This document shows, piece by piece, positions 53,743 through 63,934 of a DNA stretch of 64,000 nt (position 1 is the first letter of the stretch; every line of letters begins with the position of its first letter). Below the pieces are notes generated by a model that saw only the letters and a list, made by a program, of their open reading frames with translations, made no database searches and was not told where the DNA came from. The translations under genes and the position numbers were made by a program. Origin of the DNA: Paenibacillus sp. N3.4 (GTDB taxonomy: Bacteria; Bacillota; Bacilli; Paenibacillales; NBRC-103111). The stretch is from assembly GCF_008017805.1 (NCBI RefSeq), contig NZ_VRTT01000003.1:102549-166548 (forward strand). Reading direction: 5' to 3'.

Positions 53743-56160
53743 ATGACGATGAAGAAAAAATTAACCGTAACAACGCTGGCAGCTAGCATGCTGTTTGCAT
53801 CTATTGCAGGACTTCCATTAAGCGAGAAAGGTCTGGCTGGCAAACTAGGAATCACGGCTGGTGTCGCTTCTGCTTCATCTGCTTTCGATCAATTGAATGC
53901 TTTGAAAGCTGAACTTGCAAGAGATACACAAGGCGCTGCGCAGGTAGCTGCGGTTAGAGATTATGTAGCTTTAAATTTAGATTTACTAGGCGACTCTAAA
54001 AAAGAAGAGTTAGCTCAAGAAATTGTAGACCGAGTTCATGCCAAAGCACCTGGTATTGCCGCTAGCACGCTTTTTGATCTTATTAATGGTCTAAATTTAT
54101 TTTATGACGGCTCTAGTGATGCACTTGCTGCATTGATAAATGACCCAACTAAGCGTCAAGTATTGAATGATTTATTTACAGCTGCTGGTCTTGCTGGGAT
54201 TGATGAAGCAAATGGATTGAAAAAAAGTGATGTAGTTGATTTCCAAAATGCAGCACTCGCTGCATTAAATAAGCCTGAAAATAAATCAACACTTAAGGAA
54301 GCGTTAGTAGCTGCACTAACAGGAACTTCCGTGGATTCGCAAGTTATCAAGAATGCAGTGAATACAATCGTGAAAAAAGATGTTATCACATCCGATACGT
54401 TACTTATCAGCAAGCTATTGGACTACTATAAAATTTCATTAAATGATTTGGATGCCGTTCAAAATAGAATTGCGAACTATATTAATGATGATACTAACTC
54501 AACGGTAGATGCAAAAACTGCCAGAACTGCACTTGAATCAGCTGCTGTTCGTTATCTTCTTAAAGATGATATCGTATATGCTGCTACAGCAAGTACTTTG
54601 AGTTCAGTAACTCCTGGTCTAAAGGTCTTCGGATTTTTAGTACCTAATACCTTTATTACATGGAGTGCACAAGATCCATCTATCTCCTATAACGGAAATT
54701 CTTTCGTACTAAACAGCACCACATCAGGCAGCAGCGTCGTCCAAGCTAAAGATTTCAAGTTCGGAATGCTTCTATATATCTCACCTAGCAAAATAACATT
54801 ATCTACTGAAAGCTCGTCAAATGTTGGTGGCGGAGGCGGTGGAGGCGGCGTTCAAAGCGTAGCTGACAAAGCTATCTCCGAATTAACAAATCTATTCAAA
54901 GATTTCGCCGGAGCAACGGAAGAGAAAAAACAAGAGATACTTAAAGATGCTCAAGATAAAGCGAATACAGCTATTACCAAATTATCTACACTAGATCTTG
55001 CATCTATTGTGACGACTGATAATGGAACCGCTAAGCCGAATTTAGATGTTACTGGACTTGTAGCTAAAGTAAAAGACATTGTTGATCAAACTAAATTAAT
55101 CAATGATAAATTAGTAGCTTTAAACTCAAGCTTAAAAACGGAAAAAGTTCAGCTTACACTTGATTTTGGAACAATCAGTGCCAAAACAACGGAGATTCCT
55201 TTCCCTAAAGATTTACTTGCAGCAGCTGTAGCAGGCAGAATCGAAAAAGTCGCAGTTGGATTAAACGGACTGACATTAAGTGTAAATCCATCAGAGTTCA
55301 GTTCAGATACAACATTAAAAGTGACGAACCAAGATGCAACTGTTGCATCGAGTATCACTAAGCTTGCTTTAGCGTCGGGCGTATACGAATTCGAATTTAC
55401 TTCAGGTGGTAATAAAGTAGGTAGCTTCAATACACCAGTTGAAGTGAAGATTCCGATTCCAAATGGCACACAATTCGATACTGAGTTATTGTCTCTTGCC
55501 AAAATCGTAGATGGAAAATTGGAATTCTACGGTGGTAAGTATACAAATGGTGTTCTAACAGGTGTTCGTAACTCCTTCTCCACGTATACTGTCGTTGAAA
55601 ACCAAGTATCCTTCGGTGATACAGCTTCCGTTAAAGCATGGGCTGGCAGACAAATTCAAGTAGCCGCAGCCAAAGGAATTCTGGAAGGCCGTGGTGAGCA
55701 AAAATTTGATCCGAATGGACTTGTCACTCGTGCGGAATTCGCTAAATTAATTGTAAAAACTTTCAATTTGGAGAACGCTAGCGCGACTCAAAGCTTCGAT
55801 GATGTGAATGATTCCGATTGGTTCAAACCTTATGTGGCTTCTGCCGTGAAGAGCGGAATTGTAAATGGCAAAACAGCAACTACATTTGATCCAAATGGAC
55901 AAATTACACGTGCTGAGATGGCTGTTATGTCATCCCGTGCTCTGGCACTTAAAGGTGCATCACTTGAAGTCACTAAGATTGACGATGTTCTAAAAGGATT
56001 TAAAGATGTAGGAACAATTAATGCTTCTTTGAAAAATGGTGTTGCTCTTGCAGCGAGCCAAGGTATTATTGTTGGTGAAGAAGGCGATTTGTTTAATCCG
56101 AATGCCAACTCCACGCGTGCTCAAGCAGCGGTTGTGATCTATCGTCTGCTGAATAAATAA
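53743..56160 (+). CDS. Secreted S-layer homology (SLH) domain protein
   Basis: 805 residues: signal peptide, a large helical Ala/Lys/Asp-rich region, a Gly8 hinge (about residue 364), a beta-rich middle and three C-terminal SLH repeats (about residues 622-805). The repeats carry the hallmark phrases FDPNGLVTRAEF, FDPNGQITRAEM and FNPNANSTRAQA. SLH domains bind pyruvylated secondary wall polymer. ATG 53743 has GAGGTGA 8 bases upstream; the frame continues upstream into the phosphatase gene, which is not the true start. Lying inside a polysaccharide operon suggests a surface role linked to that polymer. Confidence 0.92.
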   Translation: MTMKKKLTVTTLAASMLFASIAGLPLSEKGLAGKLGITAGVASASSAFDQLNALKAELARDTQGAAQVAAVRDYVALNLDLLGDSKKEELAQEIVDRVHAKAPGIAASTLFDLINGLNLFYDGSSDALAALINDPTKRQVLNDLFTAAGLAGIDEANGLKKSDVVDFQNAALAALNKPENKSTLKEALVAALTGTSVDSQVIKNAVNTIVKKDVITSDTLLISKLLDYYKISLNDLDAVQNRIANYINDDTNSTVDAKTARTALESAAVRYLLKDDIVYAATASTLSSVTPGLKVFGFLVPNTFITWSAQDPSISYNGNSFVLNSTTSGSSVVQAKDFKFGMLLYISPSKITLSTESSSNVGGGGGGGGVQSVADKAISELTNLFKDFAGATEEKKQEILKDAQDKANTAITKLSTLDLASIVTTDNGTAKPNLDVTGLVAKVKDIVDQTKLINDKLVALNSSLKTEKVQLTLDFGTISAKTTEIPFPKDLLAAAVAGRIEKVAVGLNGLTLSVNPSEFSSDTTLKVTNQDATVASSITKLALASGVYEFEFTSGGNKVGSFNTPVEVKIPIPNGTQFDTELLSLAKIVDGKLEFYGGKYTNGVLTGVRNSFSTYTVVENQVSFGDTASVKAWAGRQIQVAAAKGILEGRGEQKFDPNGLVTRAEFAKLIVKTFNLENASATQSFDDVNDSDWFKPYVASAVKSGIVNGKTATTFDPNGQITRAEMAVMSSRALALKGASLEVTKIDDVLKGFKDVGTINASLKNGVALAASQGIIVGEEGDLFNPNANSTRAQAAVVIYRLLNK

Positions 56161-56178
56161 GAAAAGCAGCAAGCAGGA

Positions 56179-56219
56179 GGAATCCTCCTCTCTTCATCGG
56201 GGGGGATTCCTTATATTTT
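56179..56219 (+). terminator. Terminator after the SLH gene
   Basis: GGAATCCTCC pairs with GGGGGATTCC around a ~20-base loop, followed by TTATATTTT. It may partly separate the SLH gene from the genes downstream. Confidence 0.6.
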
Positions 56220-56250
56220 CTAGTGACAGCATAGATACGGAGGGAAAGTA

Positions 56251-57002
56251 ATGGAACTGGATTTAAGAGATTACCTAAGAATATTACGTAAAAGGGTGTG
56301 GATGATAACGACCATAGTTTTACTTGCAACAGGATTAACAGCCGTTGTTAGTTACATGTTTTTGCAACCCATTTATGAAGCTTCTACAAAATTAATTGTC
56401 ATTAAATCTAATGATCAGATAGGCGCAACGCAAGTAGACTTAAATACGGTTAACTTGAATATCAGATTAATTGATACCTATAAGGAAATTATCAAGACAC
56501 CTAGAATTATGGATAAAGTGGTTGTAGATTTCCCGGATTTGAATATTACTGCTGAGCAGTTAGTCCAGAAGGTCAAAGTAAGCTCGGTTAACAATACACA
56601 AGTTATGACACTTATTGTGCAAGATCAATCATATGATCGAGCGGCCGACATTGTAAATGCGGTATCCAAAGTGTTCCAAAGTGAAATTCCGAAGATCATG
56701 AAAGTGGATAATATTTCCTTATTAAATGAAGCCAAGGTAATAAGCAAACCTGTTCCGGTGAAGCCGAATAAAAATTTAAATATTGCGATTAGCTTTGTTG
56801 TGTCATTGATGATTGCTTTAGGCATTAGTTTCTTGCTTGAATATTTAATGATAAGTTGAAAACAGAAGCAGATGTTCAGGAATACTTAGGGCTTCCAACG
56901 TTAACGATGATAACGAAGATTAGATTGGAAGATTATCAACATCAGAGTAAACAAACACAAGAGCAAAGGGTAGGAGAGACATCGCATGTCAAATTCAACT
57001 AA
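56251..57002 (+). pseudogene. CpsC/YveK-type chain-length regulator, frameshifted near its C-terminus
   Basis: Wzz-family membrane protein that activates the CpsD kinase. It has an N-terminal helix (RVWMITTIVLLATGL...), a periplasmic-like part, and a second helix near residue 180. The in-frame protein stops at TGA 56857 after 202 residues. The neighbouring frame continues with DKLKTEADVQEYLGLPTL, the conserved family end, to TAA 57000. One missing A at about 56847 (TTTAATGAT instead of TTTAAATGAT) explains this. Restored length is 250 residues, normal for the family. Confidence 0.8.
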
Positions 57003-57675
57003 TAGAAGGCCGATTATTACCCACCAAAATCCCAAGTCTCCCATATCCGAGGCTTATAGGACGCTCAGAACCAATATTCAATTTTCCTCGATAGACGAAG
57101 AATTGAGAGTAATTATGGTTACTTCAGCGGGTCCTGGAGAAGGAAAGTCAACAACACTTACCAACCTTGCGGTTGCCTATGCACAAGCAGACAAGAAGGT
57201 ATTGGTTATTGACGCTGATCTCAGAAAACCGACAATGCATCATACCTTTATTGTTTCTAACCGCTGGGGATTAACGAATTTACTGACGAATCAACTAACC
57301 ATCCGTGAAGTGCTGCAAGAGACATTTATTCCGAATTTGACAATCATTTCATCTGGTCCTATCCCGCCTAATCCGTCTGAAATACTGGCATCCAAGAAAA
57401 TGATCAGCACTTTAGATGAGCTTAAAGAGCAGTTTGATATCATCCTTATTGATACTCCGCCAGCTATTGCGGTCACCGATTCACAAATTATAGCGACTCG
57501 TGTAGATGGCGTTATCTTGGTTGTCGATTCTGACAAAGTAAAAAGAGATGCAGCGCTTAAAGCAAAGCAAAACTTAGAAAATGTAAGAGCAAGAATACTC
57601 GGCGTCGTCCTGAATAACGTAGACCGTAAAAATAAAGAGGCCTACTACTACTATTATTATGGTGAGAGTCAATAG
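56986..57675 (+). CDS. CpsD/YwqD-type tyrosine kinase (BY-kinase)
   Basis: 229-residue cytoplasmic kinase. Walker A is AGPGEGKST (48-56), Walker A' is VLVIDADLRKP, and a C-terminal tyrosine cluster (AYYYYYYGE) is the autophosphorylation site. It acts with the CpsC-type protein and is reversed by the CpsB-type phosphatase. The start (ATG 56986) overlaps the restored end of the preceding gene by 17 bases. Confidence 0.95.
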   Translation: MSNSTNRRPIITHQNPKSPISEAYRTLRTNIQFSSIDEELRVIMVTSAGPGEGKSTTLTNLAVAYAQADKKVLVIDADLRKPTMHHTFIVSNRWGLTNLLTNQLTIREVLQETFIPNLTIISSGPIPPNPSEILASKKMISTLDELKEQFDIILIDTPPAIAVTDSQIIATRVDGVILVVDSDKVKRDAALKAKQNLENVRARILGVVLNNVDRKNKEAYYYYYYGESQ

Positions 57676-57697
57676 AATGAACAGCTAGTGAGGGATC

Positions 57698-59521
57698 ATG
57701 ATGAATTTGTTCAGCAGAAAGTCTATACTCGTTCTACTTGATATGATATTAATATGGATGAGCGTATTCATTGCGTACCTATTGAGGTTTGATGGGCATA
57801 TTCCGCAGGTCTATTTGAATAATTGCTTCAAATATGCAGCAATCTCCATGATCGTAGGAGCCGCAAGCATGTCTTATTTCAAGATGTACAAGCGCATATG
57901 GGAGTATGCCAGTATAGGCGAGGTTATCTCGATTGTTAAAGCCGTAATTGTGACCTGTGCAATATCCTTTATTATTGTCTCTTTGGTTCTTCAACAAAGA
58001 ATGCCTATTTCCATCTTTGTTCGCATACTGGAGAACATGGTTCTTATTATCGGAGCAAGCCGATTTGTTTGGAGAATGTTTAGAGACAAGTATTATAAGA
58101 AGAAAACGAATCAACAGCAGGCACTTATTATTGGCGCAGGAGATTGCGGCATACTGATTGCCAAGGAATTGAAATTTAATCCAAACTCTCCGATTTATCC
58201 GGTTGCTTTTATTGATGACGACCTGGGCAAAATTAACCATCAAGTTATAGGGACTCCTGTTCTTGGCGGGCGTAATGAGATTATTAGAGCTGTTGAACAA
58301 TATCATATTGATGAAATCATCATAGCTATGCCATCTGTACCCAAAATCGAAATTTCTGAAATTATTGATATATGCAAGCATACCAAAGCAAGAATGAAAA
58401 TCATCCCCCGGATTAACGATTTGATTGAGGGAAAAGTTACAATAAATGCAATTCGAGATGTTCAAGTAGAAGACTTGTTGGGAAGAGATCCAATAAACGT
58501 TGATTTAGAGGGCATTGCCAATTATGTCAAAGATAAAGTTGTACTAGTTACAGGAGCTGGAGGCTCCATTGGTTCCGAGCTGTGCAGACAAATTGCTCCT
58601 TTCAAGCCTACTAAACTAATTTTGCTCGGGCATGGAGAAAACAGTATTTATTTGATTGAAAAAGAAATGAAAAGACTATATCCGAGTTTGATCATTGAAC
58701 CTGTGATTGCAGACGTTCAAGATAAAATACGTATGGAAGAAGTCTTCCTTATTTTTCAACCGAAGGTTATTTTCCACGCGGCAGCGCATAAACATGTCCC
58801 TTTGATGGAACGCAATCCTGCTGAAGCTATTAAAAACAATGTATTTGGCACCAAAAATGTTGCAGAATGCGCAAATCAATTTCAAGCAGAAAGATTTGTA
58901 CTCGTCTCATCCGATAAAGCAGTCAATCCAACAAGTATTATGGGAGCGACCAAACGAATTGCTGAGCTTATTATTCAAAGTTTGGACCGTGTCAGCGAGA
59001 CCAAATTCGTCGCTGTCCGTTTCGGCAATGTATTGGGCAGTCGTGGGAGTGTCATCCCGCACTTCAAAGAGCAAATTGCATTAGGTGGTCCCGTAACCGT
59101 TACCCACCCTGAGATGGTGAGGTACTTTATGACCATTCCTGAGGCTGTTCAGCTAGTTATTCAAGCTGGCGCTTTTGCTAAGGGTGGGGAAATATTCATT
59201 CTTGATATGGGCGAGCCTGTGAAGATCGTAGATCTAGCGATTGACCTCATTCGCTTGTCTGGGTTTGAACCAGGTATTGATATGGAAATCGAATTCTCGG
59301 GAATTCGTCCGGGTGAGAAGTTATATGAGGAACTGCTTCTTAATGAAGAAGCCATTCAAAATACGACGCATGATCGCATTTTTGTAGGTAGTCCTTTGAA
59401 GATAAGTCAGAGTGAATTAGCGATAGAGATAAAACGCTTGGAGAAGGCGATTGGTGAGGAACAGGGGACTGTTCGGGAGGCTGTGAAGGTTTTGGTTCCT
59501 AGTTTTAGTAATGTTGGGTGA
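57698..59521 (+). CDS. CapD/FlaA1-type NDP-sugar epimerase/dehydratase
   Basis: 607 residues: four N-terminal helices, a first Rossmann domain (GAGDCGILIAKEL), and a C-terminal SDR domain with GAGGSIGSELCRQI and the catalytic SSDKAVNPTSIMGATKR. It likely makes UDP-4-keto-6-deoxy-N-acetylhexosamine for the repeat unit of the polysaccharide. ATG 57698 (or 57701) follows the kinase by 22 bases. Confidence 0.93.
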   Translation: MMNLFSRKSILVLLDMILIWMSVFIAYLLRFDGHIPQVYLNNCFKYAAISMIVGAASMSYFKMYKRIWEYASIGEVISIVKAVIVTCAISFIIVSLVLQQRMPISIFVRILENMVLIIGASRFVWRMFRDKYYKKKTNQQQALIIGAGDCGILIAKELKFNPNSPIYPVAFIDDDLGKINHQVIGTPVLGGRNEIIRAVEQYHIDEIIIAMPSVPKIEISEIIDICKHTKARMKIIPRINDLIEGKVTINAIRDVQVEDLLGRDPINVDLEGIANYVKDKVVLVTGAGGSIGSELCRQIAPFKPTKLILLGHGENSIYLIEKEMKRLYPSLIIEPVIADVQDKIRMEEVFLIFQPKVIFHAAAHKHVPLMERNPAEAIKNNVFGTKNVAECANQFQAERFVLVSSDKAVNPTSIMGATKRIAELIIQSLDRVSETKFVAVRFGNVLGSRGSVIPHFKEQIALGGPVTVTHPEMVRYFMTIPEAVQLVIQAGAFAKGGEIFILDMGEPVKIVDLAIDLIRLSGFEPGIDMEIEFSGIRPGEKLYEELLLNEEAIQNTTHDRIFVGSPLKISQSELAIEIKRLEKAIGEEQGTVREAVKVLVPSFSNVG

Positions 59522-59587
59522 AGAGTATTAAGAATATGTATATTTTAACTATGCATGTTTATATGAATAATTTGGAAGGGTGTTTGT

Positions 59588-60193
59588 GTGAATCTGTATC
59601 CAATAATAAAACGAATTATAGATTTTGTATTTTCTTTTTTTGCTATAGTTATCCTATGGCCTATATTTTTAATAATAGCAATACTCATTAGAATTGACTC
59701 TAAAGGTCCTGTATTTTTCAGGCAAAAACGTATGGGGAGAAATAAAAAGTATTTTTATATACTGAAGTTTAGAACTATGAAGATAGATACACCAAAGGAT
59801 ATGCCGACGCACATTTTGAAAAATCCAGATGCTTTTATTACTAAGGTAGGAAAATTTCTTAGAAAATCAAGCATGGACGAATTACCACAAATATTAAATA
59901 TTCTAAAGGGTGAAATGAGTATTGTCGGACCTAGACCTGCACTTTGGAATCAATATGATTTAATTTCTGCAAGGGATCTTCTTCAAGTAAATGATATACG
60001 CCCTGGACTTACCGGCTGGGCTCAGATTAATGGTCGTGACGAACTAGCCATATCTAAAAAAGTGGAGTTAGATGGATTTTATTATCGAAAAATGAATTAC
60101 ATGATAGATATTAAGATTTTTTTCTTGACAATATTTAGTGTCATAGCAACCAATGGGGTGAAGGAAGGATTCACCGAAGAATCAATAAAATAA
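59588..60193 (+). CDS. Initiating sugar transferase (undecaprenyl-phosphate type)
   Basis: 201-residue polyprenyl-phosphate hexose-1-phosphate transferase. One N-terminal hydrophobic segment, then the family's KRMGRNKKYFYILKFRTM, SSMDELPQILNILKGEMS and IVGPRPAL blocks. It starts the lipid-linked oligosaccharide at the membrane. Start GTG 59588 follows GGAAGGGTG. From about here the sequence becomes strongly AT-rich. Confidence 0.92.
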   Translation: MNLYPIIKRIIDFVFSFFAIVILWPIFLIIAILIRIDSKGPVFFRQKRMGRNKKYFYILKFRTMKIDTPKDMPTHILKNPDAFITKVGKFLRKSSMDELPQILNILKGEMSIVGPRPALWNQYDLISARDLLQVNDIRPGLTGWAQINGRDELAISKKVELDGFYYRKMNYMIDIKIFFLTIFSVIATNGVKEGFTEESIK

Positions 60194-60208
60194 TTAAGAG
60201 GGGTTTTT

Positions 60209-61296
60209 ATGAGAATACTTTATGCTATAACAAGAGCAGAATGGGGCGGAGCACAGGTTCATGTGTTTGATTTAATTAAACATGCATTAGAGAAAAGATA
60301 CGAATGTATTCTAGTATCAGGGGAAGAAGGAGAGTTAACCGAACGAGTTAGAGAAATTGGAGTTAAAGTCGTAATATTGGATACATTGATACGTGATATA
60401 CATGTTATTAAGGATCTAAAGGCAGTAACCAGGTTTATGCAGATTATAAATAAAGAAAAGCCTAATTTAGTACATTTACATTCTTCCAAGATGGGAATAA
60501 TCGGAAGAGTTGCGTGTAAAATAAGTAAAGTGCCTGTAATTTTTACAGCTCATGGATGGGCTTTTACAGAAGGAGTATCCAAATCTAAGAGAGTCCTTTT
60601 TACTTTAATTGAAAAATTAGGAGCTGTCTGCACAAACATGATTATTTGTGTTTCAGATTTCGATAGAAATCTAGCATTGAGAAACAAGGTTGGTAATAAA
60701 AATAAATTATTAACAATACATAATGGAGTAAAGAAGGAAGAGATTTCATTTAAAACGGTAACTAAAGAGAATACTGTAAAAATTATCATGGTGGCAAGGT
60801 TTTCTGCTCAAAAGGATTATAATACATTGTTTTTAGCATTGAAAAAAATAACAGGCTCTATAAAAGTTTTACTAGTTGGTGATGGGGAGTTATTAGAAGA
60901 ATCCAAAAAGAAAGTATCTGACTTAAACCTAGATAACTTTGTAGAGTTTTAGGTATGAGAAGAGACGTAAGAGACTTATTAATAAGTTCCGATATATTTG
61001 TGCTTTCCTCAAATTATGAAGGTCTGCCAATCAGTATTATTGAAGCTATGGAAACTAAATTGCCAATAGTTGCATCTGATGTAGGTGGTGTTAATGAACT
61101 AGTTCAGGACAATGAAAATGGTTTCTTAATTAATCGTGGTGATGTTTCAGCACTTGTGGATTGCTTACAAAAATTAATAGATAATAAATCTTTAAGAGAA
61201 GAAATGGGTAAGGCTAGTTATGAACGCTACAATGAGATGTTTACTATAGAGAAAATGCTTAACAAGACATTTACATTATATAAGAGTCAAATATAA
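60209..61296 (+). pseudogene. GT4 glycosyltransferase split by a one-base frameshift
   Basis: The frame from ATG 60209 ends at TAG 60950-60952 after VEF. The next frame continues at once with LGMRRDVRDLLISSDIFVLSSNYEGLPISIIEA, the C-terminal donor-binding half of a GT4 enzyme. The break is in GAGTTTTAGGT, where one more T would restore LG. Restored length is 362 residues. The N-terminal half (EWGGAQVHVFDL, HLHSSKMG) is intact. Either a real mutation or a sequencing loss in the T run. Confidence 0.85.
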
Positions 61297-61400
61297 AAAA
61301 AGTAAGTAAGATATAATGTCTTGTAAAACAATATCAACGACGAAATTTTATTTTGAAAAGATAAAATTAACTATAGATGCATAGTAGGTCAGGAGAATAT

Positions 61401-62540
61401 ATGAATATCGTTTTTTTACGTTCTAACCCTATTTTACCAGATCCTCGTGTTGAAAAAGAAGCCAATACATTAATTGGGCTCGGATATCAAGTTAGAATAT
61501 TAGCTTGGAATAGATTAGCTGTGAATAAGAAGGAAGTTTATGGTGAAATAAAAGTTAAGAATGGATCATTGCCGATAAGATGGTTTAACATAGATTCCTC
61601 TTTTGGGAGTGGATTGAAAAATCTTTTACCTCTCTTATTTTTTCAATTATGTTTGTTGAGTTGGCTAATTAAACATCGAAAAGAGTATGAAATCATTCAC
61701 GCTTGTGATTTTGACACAGTAATACCTGCTTGGTTTTGTTCAAAACTTCTTAATAAAAAGTATGTATATGATATATTTGATTACTATGTAGATGCTTTCC
61801 ATGTACCAAGATTTTTAAAACCATTAATCGAAAAAATTGATATATTCATGATAAATTCAGCAAATGCTGTGATTATTGTAAATGAAAGTCGTGAATTACA
61901 AATATCAAAAAGTAGACCTAAGAAATTATGTGTTATACATAATTCACCAGATTTTGAGATTCCGTTTGAAAAAGTAATTGAAAATGAAAGAAGTATTTTT
62001 AATGTTAATAAAATAAAATTTGCCTATATAGGTATATTAAGCGATGGTCGTCTACTTAAAGAAATACTTGAGGTATTTCAAGAACATCAAGAATGGGAAT
62101 TGCATATAGGTGGATTTGGTCCGTATGAAGAACATATAAAAGCTTTAGCAGAAAATAGTATTAATATTATTTTCTACGGAAGGATTTCATATGAAAAAGT
62201 AATAAAAATAGAACAAAAATGTCATGTTCTATTTGCGATATATGATCCTGATATCCCCAATCACCGATATGCATCACCTAATAAACTATATGAGGCTATG
62301 CTTCTAGGTAAACCGATAATCGTAGCAAAGGGAACTGGGATTGATGAGACTGTTGAAAGATTTAAGATAGGTATATCTATTGAATATAATGGAAAGTCTT
62401 TTGAGCATGCTGTATCGGAGTTGATAAAAAATATAGAAGATTGGAGTAATATGAAGATACGTACTCAAGTGATTTATGATGAATACTTTGCTTGGAAAAT
62501 TATGAATAAACGATTGACGGATTTATATGTACATTTATAG
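61401..62540 (+). CDS. GT4-type glycosyltransferase
   Basis: 379-residue glycosyltransferase with a GT-B fold. N-terminal SNPILPDPRVEKEA and C-terminal ASPNKLYEAMLLGKPIIVAKGTG are typical. ATG 61401 has AGGAG 5 bases upstream; ATG 61377 is in frame. The 104 bases before it are AT-rich and empty. Substrates unknown. Confidence 0.88.
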   Translation: MNIVFLRSNPILPDPRVEKEANTLIGLGYQVRILAWNRLAVNKKEVYGEIKVKNGSLPIRWFNIDSSFGSGLKNLLPLLFFQLCLLSWLIKHRKEYEIIHACDFDTVIPAWFCSKLLNKKYVYDIFDYYVDAFHVPRFLKPLIEKIDIFMINSANAVIIVNESRELQISKSRPKKLCVIHNSPDFEIPFEKVIENERSIFNVNKIKFAYIGILSDGRLLKEILEVFQEHQEWELHIGGFGPYEEHIKALAENSINIIFYGRISYEKVIKIEQKCHVLFAIYDPDIPNHRYASPNKLYEAMLLGKPIIVAKGTGIDETVERFKIGISIEYNGKSFEHAVSELIKNIEDWSNMKIRTQVIYDEYFAWKIMNKRLTDLYVHL

Positions 62541-62552
62541 AAAAATCTATAC

Positions 62553-62651
62553 AAAATTATAGTACTTAGGTATATCTAATAATGAGGTGAAATACTTGAG
62601 GATTCTTTTTATAGCTGCTCAAGCAATAAGATCCAACTCATCAGTAACAAT
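62553..62651 (+). repeat. Left copy of an exact 99-base inverted repeat
   Basis: Identical to the reverse complement of the last 99 bases of the window (63902-64000). It spans the start of the next gene. Confidence 0.95.
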
Positions 62652-63786
62652 GATGAATTTGGCATTTATTAATGGTCTAATAGAATTGGGGCATGAAGTA
62701 GAAGTAATTACAGCTAAATTACCTAATGAGCATGTAGCAATAGATACAGGATTCAAGGTGCCAATAGGAATAAAATTAGATGAATATCCTCTTAGCAACA
62801 CTTTTAACATATTAAGTAGTAAGCAAAAAAAGAGGGAACTTAGATACACTGTTGTTTCAGCGATAAAGGGATTAATACGAAAATCATTTTATAAATATTC
62901 AATTTATGATAGTCAAAAAAGTTGGATAAAAAATGTAGAAAATATAAAGTCTAATAAGGAAGTATATGACCTTGTAATCTCTTCCTCTGATCCTAAACAC
63001 TCACATTTATTTGCTGAAAAGTTATTAAAAAGTAAAAAGGTGAGCTGTGGTAAGTGGCTGCAATTATGGGGAGACCCAATGTATCTTGATATAACACGAC
63101 AAGATGTGATATTTAGGAGAAGACTTCATAAAGAAGAGGAACGTTTAATTAGTAAGGCAAATAATGTTATTTATGTTTCTCCATTTACGGCAACTGAACA
63201 AAGAAAGATCTTTCCAAAATATGCAGAGAAAATTGACTACGTACTTATTCCCTACTTTAAAAAAGATGAGTCTCTACCAAATCAAACACACGGTGAAAAT
63301 TTGGTCTTTGGATATTATGGTGATTACAATACAGAAATTAGAAATTTAAAACCATTATATGATGCGGCTGTAGAATCAAAGTTGAGATTATTAATAAGAG
63401 GCAACTCTGACAAACCCTTTAAAAGTAAAGCATTAATTGATGTAAAAAGTAGGGTTGCAATAGATGAATTAGAAGAAGTTGAGAAAAAAACTGATGTATT
63501 TATTCATTTGTGTAATTCAAAGGGTACTCAAATACCAGCAAAAGTATATTACTATTCGGGAACAAAAAAACCAATATTGTTTATTTTAGATGGTGAAACT
63601 GAAAAAATAAAGATATTTTTTGAAAAATTTGATCGTTATTTTTTTTGCGAAAACAAAAAAGAAGATATACAAAATGCAATTAATAGAATTCGTTTTTCAG
63701 AATATGGTAGTAATGTAACACGTATTGTAGAAGAATTATCACCTGCTGCAATAGCGGCAGACTTACTTAAGAAAATCAGGGTATAA
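62596..63786 (+). CDS. Putative glycosyltransferase
   Basis: 396-residue protein, probable GT-B glycosyltransferase by general pattern (VIYVSPFTATEQRKIFPK, VFGYYGDYN). TTG 62596 follows GAGGTGA by 5 bases; GTG 62587 overlaps that site. Less conserved than the other glycosyltransferases here. Confidence 0.75.
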   Translation: MRILFIAAQAIRSNSSVTMMNLAFINGLIELGHEVEVITAKLPNEHVAIDTGFKVPIGIKLDEYPLSNTFNILSSKQKKRELRYTVVSAIKGLIRKSFYKYSIYDSQKSWIKNVENIKSNKEVYDLVISSSDPKHSHLFAEKLLKSKKVSCGKWLQLWGDPMYLDITRQDVIFRRRLHKEEERLISKANNVIYVSPFTATEQRKIFPKYAEKIDYVLIPYFKKDESLPNQTHGENLVFGYYGDYNTEIRNLKPLYDAAVESKLRLLIRGNSDKPFKSKALIDVKSRVAIDELEEVEKKTDVFIHLCNSKGTQIPAKVYYYSGTKKPILFILDGETEKIKIFFEKFDRYFFCENKKEDIQNAINRIRFSEYGSNVTRIVEELSPAAIAADLLKKIRV

Positions 63787-63790
63787 CTTT

Positions 63791-63934
63791 ATGAATAAAG
63801 AAATTAAAGTAAGTGTTATTGTACCAGTATATAACTTGGAAAAATATATTGAGAGATGTCTTTATAGTATAAAAAAACAAACCCTTGAAAATATAGAAAT
63901 AATTGTTACTGATGAGTTGGATCTTATTGCTTGA
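63791..63934 (+). pseudogene. GT2 glycosyltransferase, cut off after ~37 residues
   Basis: Starts as a classic GT2 enzyme (KVSVIVPVYNLEKYIERCLYSIKKQT) and reads on to EIIV. At base 63902 the sequence switches to the reverse complement of an upstream gene and stops at TGA 63932. Confidence 0.85.

Noticed and set aside
60259..60789. Minus-strand frames in the GT4 gene
   Set aside because: Shadows of an AT-rich coding region on the other strand.
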